Shown piece by piece: positions 26,768-34,699 of a DNA stretch of 64,000 nt (position 1 is the first letter of the stretch; each line of letters begins with the position of its first letter). The stretch comes from Phycisphaerales bacterium (GTDB taxonomy: Bacteria > Planctomycetota > Phycisphaerae > UBA1845 > UTPLA1), in assembly GCA_022360095.1 (NCBI GenBank), contig JAKSDK010001621.1, positions 62,001 through 126,000 of the forward strand, read 5' to 3'. The notes under the pieces were generated by a model. It was not told the origin of the DNA. It was given only the letters and a program-made list of their open reading frames with translations, and ran no database searches. A program made the position numbers and the translations under genes.

Positions 26768-26807
26768 GACCCGTCGATGACATTTTGTCTCGGCGGGTCT
26801 TTTTTTT
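26768..26807 (+). terminator. strong intrinsic terminator
   Basis: GACCCGTCG (26768-26776) pairs with CGGCGGGTC (26791-26799) as 9 bp including one G-T wobble; the stem continues with A-T and GACA/TGTC around a TTT loop after a single bulge. Eight Ts follow directly (26800-26807). Confidence 0.9.
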
Positions 26808-26821
26808 GCCTTTTGTTTGAA

Positions 26822-26872
26822 TAGGCCCACGCTCTGATGAGGTTGGAAAGCGGGCCTAAGATTAGCTAGAAT
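26822..26872 (+). promoter_or_regulatory. hairpin and candidate promoter before the sigma gene
   Basis: TAGGCC (26822-26827) pairs with GGCCTA (26853-26858), with an inner CGCT/AGCG stem. Overlapping it, TTGGAA (26843-26848), an 18-nt spacer and TAGAAT (26867-26872) make a 4/6 plus 5/6 promoter ending 41 nt before the sigma GTG. If real, the sigma gene does not depend on read-through of the terminator at 26768. Confidence 0.45.
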
Positions 26873-26913
26873 GCGAGTTTAGTGGCCATTTTTTCTTTCA
26901 GGAGTCGGAGACT

Positions 26914-27489
26914 GTGGAGACGACTCGTCCGAGCCTGCTCCTTCGTTTGAAGAGCCCGAGCGATCAGGGTGCCTGGTATGAGTTCGATCACATCTATCGC
27001 CCGATCCTCGCCCGATTTGCGCTGGCAAGAGGCCTTGGTGCAGAGCAAGCCGAAGAAGTGTCGCAGGAATGCATCACGGCGATCTCTCATTACATCAAAA
27101 GCTTCGAATACGATCCCAACAAAGGAAAATTCAAGGCCTGGTTGCGGACGATGGTCAACAATCGGATCAAGAATCTGCATCGCGGTCGCCGGGAGATCCA
27201 GGCGGGAACGCAGGACTTTCGAGATCTCCAGCACAATGACGACGCTCCGGACGAATTGTTTGAAAAATTATGGCGACAGGAGCATCTGAAGCACTGCCTG
27301 CGACTGATAAAGTCCGAAGTTGAAAAGTCGACGTTCGAAGCTTTCGTGGCTTATGTCCTGGAAGAGAAGCCGATCGAAGAGGTTTGCAAAGAACACGGCA
27401 TGACGTCCAATCAGGTCCATGCGATCAAATCGAGAATGATCAAACGTCTCAGTCTGCGGATGGCCGAGTTGTCGGGTGAACAGGAGTGA
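26914..27489 (+). CDS. ECF-type RNA polymerase sigma factor
   Basis: 191 aa, GTG start with GGAG nine nt upstream. Region 2 (EFDHIYRPILARFALARGLG...EEVSQECITAISHYI, then KGKFKAWLRTMVNNRIKNLHR) and region 4 with a helix-turn-helix (KPIEEVCKEHGMTSNQVHAIKSRMIKRL, residues ~150-180) are present. Length and immediate linkage to a Ser/Thr kinase gene (5 nt) are typical of planctomycete ECF-kinase pairs, where the kinase is thought to control the sigma factor. It directs RNA polymerase to an unknown regulon. The structured RNA and the hairpin upstream suggest extra control at the RNA level. Confidence 0.93.
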   Translation: METTRPSLLLRLKSPSDQGAWYEFDHIYRPILARFALARGLGAEQAEEVSQECITAISHYIKSFEYDPNKGKFKAWLRTMVNNRIKNLHRGRREIQAGTQDFRDLQHNDDAPDELFEKLWRQEHLKHCLRLIKSEVEKSTFEAFVAYVLEEKPIEEVCKEHGMTSNQVHAIKSRMIKRLSLRMAELSGEQE

Positions 27490-27493
27490 ACCG

Positions 27494-30259
27494 GTGTCAG
27501 GCTGCCCGGCCGAAACCGAACTCGAACGCTACTACAGCGGCGAAATGTCCGAGGAGGAATCCGTCGGACTGGAAGCACACTTGAAGACTTGTCATTCCTG
27601 TGTCGAAAAAGATGCCGTCTACCGTCACGAGCAATCCTTGATTGACGAACTTCGACGCCTGAGCCCCGCTGAGATTGCTGATCTGAACACACCTTTGCCG
27701 GACGGCAAATCTTTCCCCTGGGAAAAGCAAGCGGCTCTGAAAGAGTCTGTCGTCGCCGGATCAGGCGGCGACGGCTTCTCGATCGACGGTTACGAAATCG
27801 TGGGCGAGTTGCATCGTGGCGGACAGGGCGTCGTCTACCGGGCGTTGCAACACCACACGCAGCGCGACGTCGCCATCAAGGTCCTGATCGACGGCGCCTA
27901 CGCTTCCCCTTCGGCTAAGAGGCGCTTCGAGCGCGAGATTGAACTTGCTGCCCAGCTCAGTCATCCGAACATCATCGCCGTCTTCCATTCCGGCCTGTCT
28001 TCCGAAGGACGGCAGTACTGCGTCATGGACTTTCTGGAGGGGGTTCCTCTTGACCGGTATGTTCGTGAACAGAAATTGACCCTAGAAGACATCTTGTGCC
28101 AATTCGCGAAGATCTGCGATGCCGTCATGTATGCCCACCAGCGCGGGATCATCCATCGTGACCTGAAGCCGTCGAATATCCTGGTGGATGAAGCCGGCGA
28201 TCCCAAGATCCTCGATTTCGGGCTTGCGAAGCAGATGCTCGATGGCGCCGAAACGACGCTTTCGATGACCGGACAAGTCTTCGGAACACTGCCCTATATG
28301 TCGCCTGAGCAGGCGGGCGGACGGCCCGGTGAAGTCGACACTCGGACTGACATTTATGCGCTCGGCGTCATTCTCTATCAACTGCTCACCGGACACTATC
28401 CCTATCCGGTCGATGGGCAGTTGGTGGATGTGATTCGACACATCGCTGAGACGCCTCCCACGCCGCCGAGTCGGCGCTGGACCGTTGACAGCGGCGTGAC
28501 AAAGCGCGCCGCACGGACATTTCGCTCCACCGGATGTCCCATTGACGACGAGGTTCAAACCATCGTCCTCAAGGCCCTGGCCAAGGAGAAGGAGCGTCGC
28601 TATCAGAGTGCCGCCGAGCTGGCTCGTGATCTGCGGCACTATTTGGCGGGCGAACCGATCGAAGCCAGGCGTTCCGGTGGTTTGTATGTGCTAAGAAAGG
28701 CCGTTCGCCGACATAAGCTGCCATTTGCGATGGCGACCGCATTGTTTTTCCTTGCCGTGGGAAGCACCCTGATCGTATCTGTGATGTATCGCAGGCAATC
28801 GGCTCTTAATGTGCAGGTCATCCGCGAGCGCGACCGTGCCGTGAGAGCGGAAAAGAAGGCTGCGAATGAGCGCGATGTAGCGATCGCGGCGAGGCGCGAG
28901 GCCGACGATGAAAGAGATAACGCCAAGCGGGCCGAAGCACGGGCAAGCCATCGTTTCAAGCAGGTGCGCGAGTTGGCCGGATCACTTGTTTTTGATTTTC
29001 ACGATCAGATCAAGAATCTCAAAGGCGCGACACCGGCCCGCGAGTTTCTCGTGCAGACGATGCTCGAATACCTGAACAGTCTGGCGGCCGAAGCGGCGGA
29101 CGATCCGTCGCTTCAAAAGGAATTGGCCATGGCCTACCTTCGCGTCGGTGACGTTCAAGGAAATCCGTTTGACGCCAACCTGGGTGACACCGACGGGGCG
29201 ATGAAGAGTTACCACGAGGGGTTGAAGATTTTGGAGAGCCTGGTCGAGTTGGAACAGGACAAGAACAGCTACATGCGAACGCTGGCCATCAGCTATGACA
29301 AGGTCGGTCGCGTGCAATTGGTCATGGGGCAATCCGCGGAGGCACTGACGAGTTTCAAAAATTGCCTGAAGCTCAACAGGGCGATCGCGAAGAGCATTCC
29401 TGACGATCCGTATGCGCTGCGTGGTTTGGCGATCAGTCATGATCGAATCGGGCGAGTCCATTCCGCCATGGGAAACATGCCCGAGGCGTTGGCCAGCTTC
29501 AAGAGTGCGCATAAGACGTTGGAGGCCTACGCCCGAGTCAGTCCCAAGAGCGCCGATGCCAAACGCGGTTTGGCGCTGAGCTATGTCATGCTCGGCGACA
29601 TTCAGAAAAAGCTCAGCCGGACGGAGGAAGCGCTGACCAGCTTCAGGTCCGCCCTGAAGATCAATCAGGAATTGATCGAAGACCTCCCGGACCACGCGAT
29701 CATCCAACGCGATCTGGCCGTCAGCTATGAACGGCTGGGCGATCTGTTGGCGGGGGCGCCTGACGAAGACGACCAAACTGAAGAAACGATCGCTTGTTAC
29801 AAAGCCTGCTTGAAGATACGAGAGTCGTTTGTCCATGCAGATCCGAACAACGCCGATGCGCAGCGCGGCTTGGCGGTGATCTACAATAAGCTCGGCGACT
29901 TTCAGTCTGCGCGGGATCAATGGGACGATGCGCTGGACTATTATCAACGCAGTCTGAAAATTGTCGAGGCGCTAAGCGATGGCGATCCTGAAAACGTCAA
30001 TTATCGACGGGATGTCGGTGCCACGTATTGGCGGCTGGGTAACATTCATGTCGCGATCGCGAATGACCAGCAACCCTCGGATAGGCAGGTTGAGCGCTGG
30101 CGGAAGGCTCGAATGTGGCTTGCAAAGTCTCAGACGCTCTACGCTGCGATGCAGGATGCGAACGTCGCAGGTCCTTCAGACCTGGAGATGCTTGCGATGG
30201 TCTCCGACGGGATCGTGAAGTGCGACGACGCGATCGAGGAACTTGTTCTTAGGCCTTGA
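27494..30259 (+). CDS. Ser/Thr kinase with anti-sigma-like zinc motif and TPRs
   Basis: 921 aa from the GTG at 27494, preceded by AGGAG seven nt upstream; a GTG at 27476 overlaps the sigma gene. Order of parts: N-terminal zinc-finger anti-sigma-like motif H29-x3-C33-x2-C36; Hanks-type kinase domain with AIK (Lys129), HRDLKPSN (Asp223), DFG (Asp241) and GTLPYMSPEQAGG; TM helix at ~411-432; charged coiled coil ~435-495; then about ten TPRs to the end, probably outside the membrane. The kinase looks active. The zinc motif suggests direct binding to the ECF sigma factor encoded just upstream, making a membrane sensor that holds and then releases it after phosphorylation (inference). Its 3' end overlaps the convergent gene by 11 bp. 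Confidence 0.93.
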   Translation: MSGCPAETELERYYSGEMSEEESVGLEAHLKTCHSCVEKDAVYRHEQSLIDELRRLSPAEIADLNTPLPDGKSFPWEKQAALKESVVAGSGGDGFSIDGYEIVGELHRGGQGVVYRALQHHTQRDVAIKVLIDGAYASPSAKRRFEREIELAAQLSHPNIIAVFHSGLSSEGRQYCVMDFLEGVPLDRYVREQKLTLEDILCQFAKICDAVMYAHQRGIIHRDLKPSNILVDEAGDPKILDFGLAKQMLDGAETTLSMTGQVFGTLPYMSPEQAGGRPGEVDTRTDIYALGVILYQLLTGHYPYPVDGQLVDVIRHIAETPPTPPSRRWTVDSGVTKRAARTFRSTGCPIDDEVQTIVLKALAKEKERRYQSAAELARDLRHYLAGEPIEARRSGGLYVLRKAVRRHKLPFAMATALFFLAVGSTLIVSVMYRRQSALNVQVIRERDRAVRAEKKAANERDVAIAARREADDERDNAKRAEARASHRFKQVRELAGSLVFDFHDQIKNLKGATPAREFLVQTMLEYLNSLAAEAADDPSLQKELAMAYLRVGDVQGNPFDANLGDTDGAMKSYHEGLKILESLVELEQDKNSYMRTLAISYDKVGRVQLVMGQSAEALTSFKNCLKLNRAIAKSIPDDPYALRGLAISHDRIGRVHSAMGNMPEALASFKSAHKTLEAYARVSPKSADAKRGLALSYVMLGDIQKKLSRTEEALTSFRSALKINQELIEDLPDHAIIQRDLAVSYERLGDLLAGAPDEDDQTEETIACYKACLKIRESFVHADPNNADAQRGLAVIYNKLGDFQSARDQWDDALDYYQRSLKIVEALSDGDPENVNYRRDVGATYWRLGNIHVAIANDQQPSDRQVERWRKARMWLAKSQTLYAAMQDANVAGPSDLEMLAMVSDGIVKCDDAIEELVLRP

Positions 30260-31571
30260 CGATCTTCTTTCGACCGTTTCGAACTTTGGCGGTTGCGTTG
30301 CGCGTGTCGATGATCAACTTGCTGTGCTTGACGATCATGTCGTAGTCGTAGTCCGAATGGTCCGTGGCGATGAGAACGGCATCGTATTTCTTCAGTGAAC
30401 CGGGGGTCAACGGAACTGATTTCATGCGAAGGTCGTGCTCGCGCATTTGATGCGTTTTGGGAACGTGCGGATCATTGTAGTCGACTTTCGATCCATGCTT
30501 GCGAAGAAGTTCGATAAGCTCAATGCTGGGGCTTTCGCGAATGTCGTCCACATCCTTTTTGTAGGCCAGGCCAAGGACGAGTATTTTCGACTCGAATAGC
30601 GGCTTTTTGTGGCTGTTCAGGGCCAGCGCCAGGCGATTGATCACGTACTCGGGCATGTCCGTGTTGATCTCGCCGGCAAGTTCGATAAAACGCGTCGGTT
30701 CGCCATATTGCCGAGCTTTCCAAGTGAGATAAAACGGATCGATGGGAATGCAATGTCCGCCGAGACCCGGTCCGGGATAAAAGGCGGAGTAACCGAACGG
30801 CTTCGTTTTGGCCGCGTCAATCACCTTCCAGACGTCGATGCCCATTTTGTCGAAGAGTATCTTTAGTTCGTTGACCATCGCGATGTTCACGCAGCGATAA
30901 ACGTTTTCGACGATTTTGGCAGCCTCGGCGATTTCACAACTGTCAACGGGCACGGCATCCTTGATCGCATTGGAATACAACGCCATGGCAAGTCGTCTGC
31001 TCTTGGGATCGTGTCCGCCGACAAGCTTGGGAATCGTTTCCGTCGAATAGTCCGTGCGGCCGGGATCTTCGCGCTCCGGGCTATAAGCCAGAAAAAAATC
31101 CCGACCTGCCTTCAGACCGCTCCCCTTTTCGAGAATCGGCTTGATCAGTTCTCGGGTCGTGCCGGGATAGGTCGTCGATTCCAATGCCACGAGTTGACCG
31201 GAGCGAAGTGTCTTGGCAATGGCATGTGCCGTCGATTCGACAAAGCTCATGTCAGGGTCGCGGGTTTTGGACAAAGGTGTCGGCACGCAAATGATGATCG
31301 CGTCAGGTTTGCTGAGTTCCCGCATATTGGACGTTGCACGAAAGCGCTTGGAGCGGATCAGTGTTCGAATTTCGGAATTCGGGATATGTTTGATGTAGCT
31401 CTTCCCGGCGTTGAGCATGCGCACTTTGCTAGGGTCTACATCGAAGCACAGCGTGCGAAAGCCGGCGCCGCCGAAAGTTCTTGCCAGGGGCAAACCCACA
31501 TAGCCCATGCCCATCACGCCGATCAGCGCGTTTTTGGCCTTGATGTTTCGTTCCAGCTTTGTGATGTCCAA
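30249..31571 (-). CDS. nucleotide-sugar dehydrogenase (UDP-HexNAc 6-dehydrogenase-like)
   Basis: 440 aa, TTG start at 31571 with GGGAG eight nt upstream. NAD-binding GMGYVGLPLA near residue 20, ESTTYPGTT, and the catalytic Cys274 in GLGGHCIPIDP are present, as is the C-terminal UDP-binding part (LGLAYKKDVDDIRESPS). The overall pattern is closer to UDP-N-acetylglucosamine or UDP-N-acetylmannosamine dehydrogenases (WbpA/WecC type) than to UDP-glucose dehydrogenase, but the exact sugar cannot be settled by eye. It supplies uronic acid donors for surface polysaccharide; GT-C-like proteins occur elsewhere in the window, but no polysaccharide gene cluster is adjacent. Confidence 0.9.
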   Translation of the reverse strand: MDITKLERNIKAKNALIGVMGMGYVGLPLARTFGGAGFRTLCFDVDPSKVRMLNAGKSYIKHIPNSEIRTLIRSKRFRATSNMRELSKPDAIIICVPTPLSKTRDPDMSFVESTAHAIAKTLRSGQLVALESTTYPGTTRELIKPILEKGSGLKAGRDFFLAYSPEREDPGRTDYSTETIPKLVGGHDPKSRRLAMALYSNAIKDAVPVDSCEIAEAAKIVENVYRCVNIAMVNELKILFDKMGIDVWKVIDAAKTKPFGYSAFYPGPGLGGHCIPIDPFYLTWKARQYGEPTRFIELAGEINTDMPEYVINRLALALNSHKKPLFESKILVLGLAYKKDVDDIRESPSIELIELLRKHGSKVDYNDPHVPKTHQMREHDLRMKSVPLTPGSLKKYDAVLIATDHSDYDYDMIVKHSKLIIDTRNATAKVRNGRKKIVKA

Positions 31572-31912
31572 GCCTTTGTCTCCCTAACGGTCTTGATGGA
31601 AAACCGTGTGCTGTCGTTCACACGGATCGGGCATTAGAAACGGCCACGCCGCCATCGGCAAGGCCTGCGACGGATCGCAGTGTGTCATGCAAGCCTCAGG
31701 CGACTGATACGGCGGACCATCCCCGAAACTCACGCTGATATCCAACGTCCGCAAAAAAGACCCCTACCAGCAGAATCCCGACAAGGCGCGGAACTGAAGC
31801 AAAATGTTGTTTTTTTCCCCGAAACGACTCAGGTTCTTCCCCTATGCGCCGCCGATCTTCTGCTGAGTCAAATCTCGGTGCAATTGGGCAAAACTTTGTG
31901 ACAGGAGGTGCA
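31572..31912. other. intergenic region between divergent genes
   Basis: About 340 bp. It holds one clear inverted repeat, CCGTGTG-N8-CACACGG (31604-31625), 33 nt upstream of the dehydrogenase TTG, which could be a hairpin in that gene's leader or an operator. A run of seven Ts at 31810 has no stem before it. No convincing gene or tRNA was seen. Confidence 0.5.
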
Positions 31913-31915
31913 ATG

Positions 31916-32347
31916 ATGAACATGCACCATCATCCGGATGTTCGCGAGCCGCCGTGGCCGGACTCGTCAGGCCATTTGTTGAGGGCCGTCGGGCGTATGG
32001 GGCTCGCACTTTTCGCGGGTGGTCTGTTCGGCGTGCTGGCGTGGCCTCCGCGCTCGCCGCCGTCAACGAGTGATCCCGGCGGTGAGGGCGAAATCGCTGA
32101 TGCGGCCTTGTCCGCCTCGGCGGAACAGGAGGGCTCGCCCTCGGTATTGTTCGATCGCTCACAGGCGCCGGCCGTCCGTTCGTTTTCGGCAGAAATGCCT
32201 GCGATCGGAGCGGGAAAAAAATACGATTCGACGCGTGAATTCGTGATAAGCGCCGAATCGACAGCGGGCCTGCCCCCCCGGTTTACTGCAGCAGCGGAAA
32301 GTCTTGAGAAATCCACTCCAATTGAGAATTCGCGCGGGCCGCCCTAA
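31916..32347 (+). CDS. small single-TM protein, unknown
   Basis: 143 aa. Start chosen at the second of two adjacent ATGs because AGGAGG (31903-31908) lies seven nt upstream. A His-rich N-terminus (MNMHHH) is followed by one TM helix near residues 25-42 and then a low-complexity Ser/Ala/Pro-rich tail without recognisable domain. Topology would place the tail in the periplasm. No homologous family recognised; a real gene is supported mainly by the strong ribosome-binding site and the TM segment. Confidence 0.5.
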   Translation: MNMHHHPDVREPPWPDSSGHLLRAVGRMGLALFAGGLFGVLAWPPRSPPSTSDPGGEGEIADAALSASAEQEGSPSVLFDRSQAPAVRSFSAEMPAIGAGKKYDSTREFVISAESTAGLPPRFTAAAESLEKSTPIENSRGPP

Positions 32348-32383
32348 GCATCGTTGCGCCGTCGGGAGGGGAGAGTTGACGCC

Positions 32384-33709
32384 TTAGCCGGGCAGGTCGG
32401 GATTGTCCGAGTTTTTCGTAGACGTGATCACGAAGATGTCGTCATCCTCCAGCGTCATCATTTTCATCGCCACCGCTTCCGCCGCTTCCGGCGCCGCTTC
32501 GAGCATCGACTTAAGCAGGTCTTCGCGCAACTGGAATGAGATGGTCTGGCCACTCGTTTTGTTTGTAAATTCCGATCGAAGCGCCGCTCGGTCATCGCTG
32601 GGCACGCTTTCCAAACGGAGACTCAATTTGCCAACGGTCACTGCGGTCGCGGCCTGAATACCGTCGGCCATTGAGGAATACGGCAATTCCAAGGGGGTTT
32701 TGTGCACGACAAGCAACGCACGGCTTCCGCCGGGCAACGACAATTCCCGTAGAGCACGTTTTCCCATTCGATATCCGGCGACAACCCAGGGTGTCAGCTC
32801 ACCGTGGATCGTCTTCATGGCCTGAATGTCGCCGCTGATGTTCAGGCTGCCTTGCACTCTGAAGGTCAGAGTTGCCCAGAAACTCTCCCATTCGTGGATC
32901 GCCAGTCCGCTGCTTGGACGAATCAAGTGGGCCTTGATGAACCAATGGCCCGGCCGGGTCAGATTCACGGCCACGATGCCTTCGTCGTCCGTGCGCGATC
33001 GAGCGGCGTATGTGTGTTCGTTGGAACGATTCGATGCAACCACCGTCGCGCCTTCGTGTCCGACCGAGATGGGCACGTCGGGCCAGGGGTGGCCGTCCAG
33101 GAGCACCTTGACCCGAACCGTGGAGTTGGAATGCCATGCAATCGGATTCGACAGCGGAATGATTTCCAAACGATGGCCCAATGGCTTCTCGTAGCTTGTA
33201 TCGCCGGGATTCGCCGGGAGAACCTCTACGATCGTCTTGGCGGATTTTGTGTACTGCTCGACGACGCGCTGATTCCGATTGGACGCCGTTTTGCGGCGCG
33301 CGATGGCCTTCTTGGCCTGTTCCTCCTCGATGTATTCATCGAAGGCCGCAGCCTCCAGCTCGATAAGCCGCGGCTTGAGTTCGCAGCCGATGATATGAAG
33401 GCCCCCGCCATCAAGAGCACCGCGGACCGACAAAGCGTTGTCTTCCGGGGTCAGCCCGGTGACATGGGTGACTGCATTACCGCGTTGATCGACGAATCTC
33501 GCCACGCGTTTGGGATCGGTCGCGGCATCACCGAACGGAAAGACGTCACCGGTGACAAAAGAGAGCCAGATTTCGTCGTTCTCATTCACGGAATGGCGAC
33601 TGGCGACAAGCCATGAATCATGGGCGTGCGTGAAGTCTGCCGGCACCAAGCAAAACAAGGCCCCGAGGACGGCGCGAAATGCCAAGTTGTTAATATTCAC
33701 TTTATTCAC
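32384..33709 (-). CDS. DUF4198 protein fused to FmdE-like domain
   Basis: 441 aa. A signal peptide (cleavage likely after THA) precedes HDSWL, the usual N-terminus of periplasmic DUF4198 proteins, which are often linked to metal uptake or handling; the following ~270 residues are beta-rich with a long charged insert. The C-terminal third (HGELTPWVVAGYRMGKRAL, then ADGIQAATAVTVGKLSL) resembles FmdE, the formylmethanofuran dehydrogenase subunit E family, whose motif normally reads HGxxCPG. Here the Cys is replaced by Thr, so the zinc or metal site looks altered. The fusion is unusual. It stands 75 bp after mvaB with its own TATAAT. Confidence 0.7.
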   Translation of the reverse strand: MNKVNINNLAFRAVLGALFCLVPADFTHAHDSWLVASRHSVNENDEIWLSFVTGDVFPFGDAATDPKRVARFVDQRGNAVTHVTGLTPEDNALSVRGALDGGGLHIIGCELKPRLIELEAAAFDEYIEEEQAKKAIARRKTASNRNQRVVEQYTKSAKTIVEVLPANPGDTSYEKPLGHRLEIIPLSNPIAWHSNSTVRVKVLLDGHPWPDVPISVGHEGATVVASNRSNEHTYAARSRTDDEGIVAVNLTRPGHWFIKAHLIRPSSGLAIHEWESFWATLTFRVQGSLNISGDIQAMKTIHGELTPWVVAGYRMGKRALRELSLPGGSRALLVVHKTPLELPYSSMADGIQAATAVTVGKLSLRLESVPSDDRAALRSEFTNKTSGQTISFQLREDLLKSMLEAAPEAAEAVAMKMMTLEDDDIFVITSTKNSDNPDLPG

Positions 33710-33726
33710 CCTGTTGCGTTCGGCTG

Positions 33727-33732
33727 ATTATA
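33727..33732 (-). promoter_or_regulatory. candidate -10 box for the DUF4198-FmdE gene
   Basis: Perfect TATAAT on the minus strand, 17 nt before the ATG. No good -35 was found, and the leader would be only about 10 nt. Confidence 0.35.
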
Positions 33733-33784
33733 CAAATGACGGACCTGCAAGTCGCGGGCGGGAATTTGACGGGATAATGCCGGT

Positions 33785-34699
33785 CTATTGACATCCCGAC
33801 GCCGGTCTGAGTCGTTTCCATTGTCGGCTCGACAGTGATCGATCCAACACCTTGGCCATGCCGTCCGCAGCCGAAACCACGGTGTTGAGGTCGACGTTCG
33901 ATCGAATGTTCATACGATCCAGGAAATAGATCAAATCCTCGGTGGCCAGGTTGCCGGACGCACCGGGCGCGTAAGGGCAACCGCCGAGACCTCCGGCGGA
34001 GGCATCAAACGTTTTGATTCCCAGTTGCAGCCCAGCATAGACGTTGGCCAACGCAGTGCCGTAGGTGTCATGAAAATGAAGCGCGATTTTTTCAGTAGGA
34101 ATTCGCTCCATGACGTGGCCGACGGTCGAAAGCACGTCATTCGGCGCCGCGGCCCCGATGGTGTCACTGATTGCGACTTCGTCAATGCCCATCGTGAGCA
34201 GCCGTTCACTGACGTCGCGGACTTTCTCTTTCGGAATCTCCCCCTCATAGGGGCAGACGAATGCCGTCGAGACGTAGCCGCGAACACTTATGCCCTCTCT
34301 TAGCGCCGATTCGACGACGGGCTGGAAGACCGCGAACGATTCTTCGATCGTCATGTTGATGTTTTTCTGAGTAAACGTTTCTGAGGCCGCGGTGAACACG
34401 GCAATTCGTCGGACCCCTGATTCGATGGCACGCTCCAGACCCTTTTGGTTAGGGACGAGTGCAGAGAAGATGACGTCGGATGCATCGGGCAGGCCGCTGA
34501 TCACGTCCATTGCGTCGGCCAATTGTGGCACCGCCTTGGGATGGACGAAGGAGGTCGCCTCGATCTGCGTGAGGCCCGCCTTGGCCAGGTGGCCGATGAA
34601 GGCCAGCTTGTGCGCCGTCGTGACGTTTTCCGGTTCGTTTTGCAATCCGTCACGCGGACCCACTTCGACGATTTGGACTTGCTCAGGCAGTTCCGGCAT
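33785..34699 (-). CDS. mvaB: hydroxymethylglutaryl-CoA lyase
   Basis: 304 aa. HMGL-like TIM barrel with VEVGPRDGLQNE at the N-terminus, TSFVHPKAVPQ, HFHDTYGTAL with the metal-binding His residues, and the catalytic Cys loop GLGGCPYAPGASGN. It splits HMG-CoA into acetyl-CoA and acetoacetate, the last step of leucine degradation. Its ATG lies within the 3' end of the biotin carrier gene (17-bp overlap), and it ends the methylcrotonyl-CoA carboxylase operon, which makes the leucine pathway the natural reading. Confidence 0.95.
   Translation of the reverse strand: MPELPEQVQIVEVGPRDGLQNEPENVTTAHKLAFIGHLAKAGLTQIEATSFVHPKAVPQLADAMDVISGLPDASDVIFSALVPNQKGLERAIESGVRRIAVFTAASETFTQKNINMTIEESFAVFQPVVESALREGISVRGYVSTAFVCPYEGEIPKEKVRDVSERLLTMGIDEVAISDTIGAAAPNDVLSTVGHVMERIPTEKIALHFHDTYGTALANVYAGLQLGIKTFDASAGGLGGCPYAPGASGNLATEDLIYFLDRMNIRSNVDLNTVVSAADGMAKVLDRSLSSRQWKRLRPASGCQ

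Larger units (their letters stand above)
26494..26807 (+). ncRNA. structured RNA with micro-ORF upstream of ECF sigma gene
   Basis: About 314 nt between a good promoter and a terminator. The stems seen by eye, in order, are as follows. GTCTGAAT/ATTCAGAC (26494-26501 with 26559-26566) closes a 5' domain and contains AGACGCTT/AAGTGTCT (26517-26524 with 26537-26544). CGATGCA/TGCATCG is at 26571-26587. TCCAAC/GTTGGA is at 26597-26620. TGCTCC/GGAGCA is at 26638-26658, with loop GATCACTCA. GTGCAGC/GCTGCAC is at 26726-26746, nested in TGTAGG/CCTACA (26721-26760). The terminator is at 26768-26799. The loop GATCAC is complementary to GTGATC (26689-26694) in the ribosome-binding region of an enclosed micro-ORF. 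It may be an independent dual-function sRNA or an attenuating leader of the sigma-kinase operon. No signature of RNase P RNA, tmRNA, SRP RNA or rRNA was recognised. Covariation has not been tested. Confidence 0.7.

Noticed and set aside
26494-26807. RNase P RNA, tmRNA, SRP RNA or 6S RNA
   Set aside because: None of the conserved cores is present, and there is no tRNA-like end; the layout of hairpins also differs.
31805-31816. T-tract as intrinsic terminator
   Set aside because: No stem precedes it on either strand.
31680-31901. 73-codon open frame before the small single-TM protein
   Set aside because: No ribosome-binding site, no hydrophobic or domain pattern, overlaps the likely promoter region.
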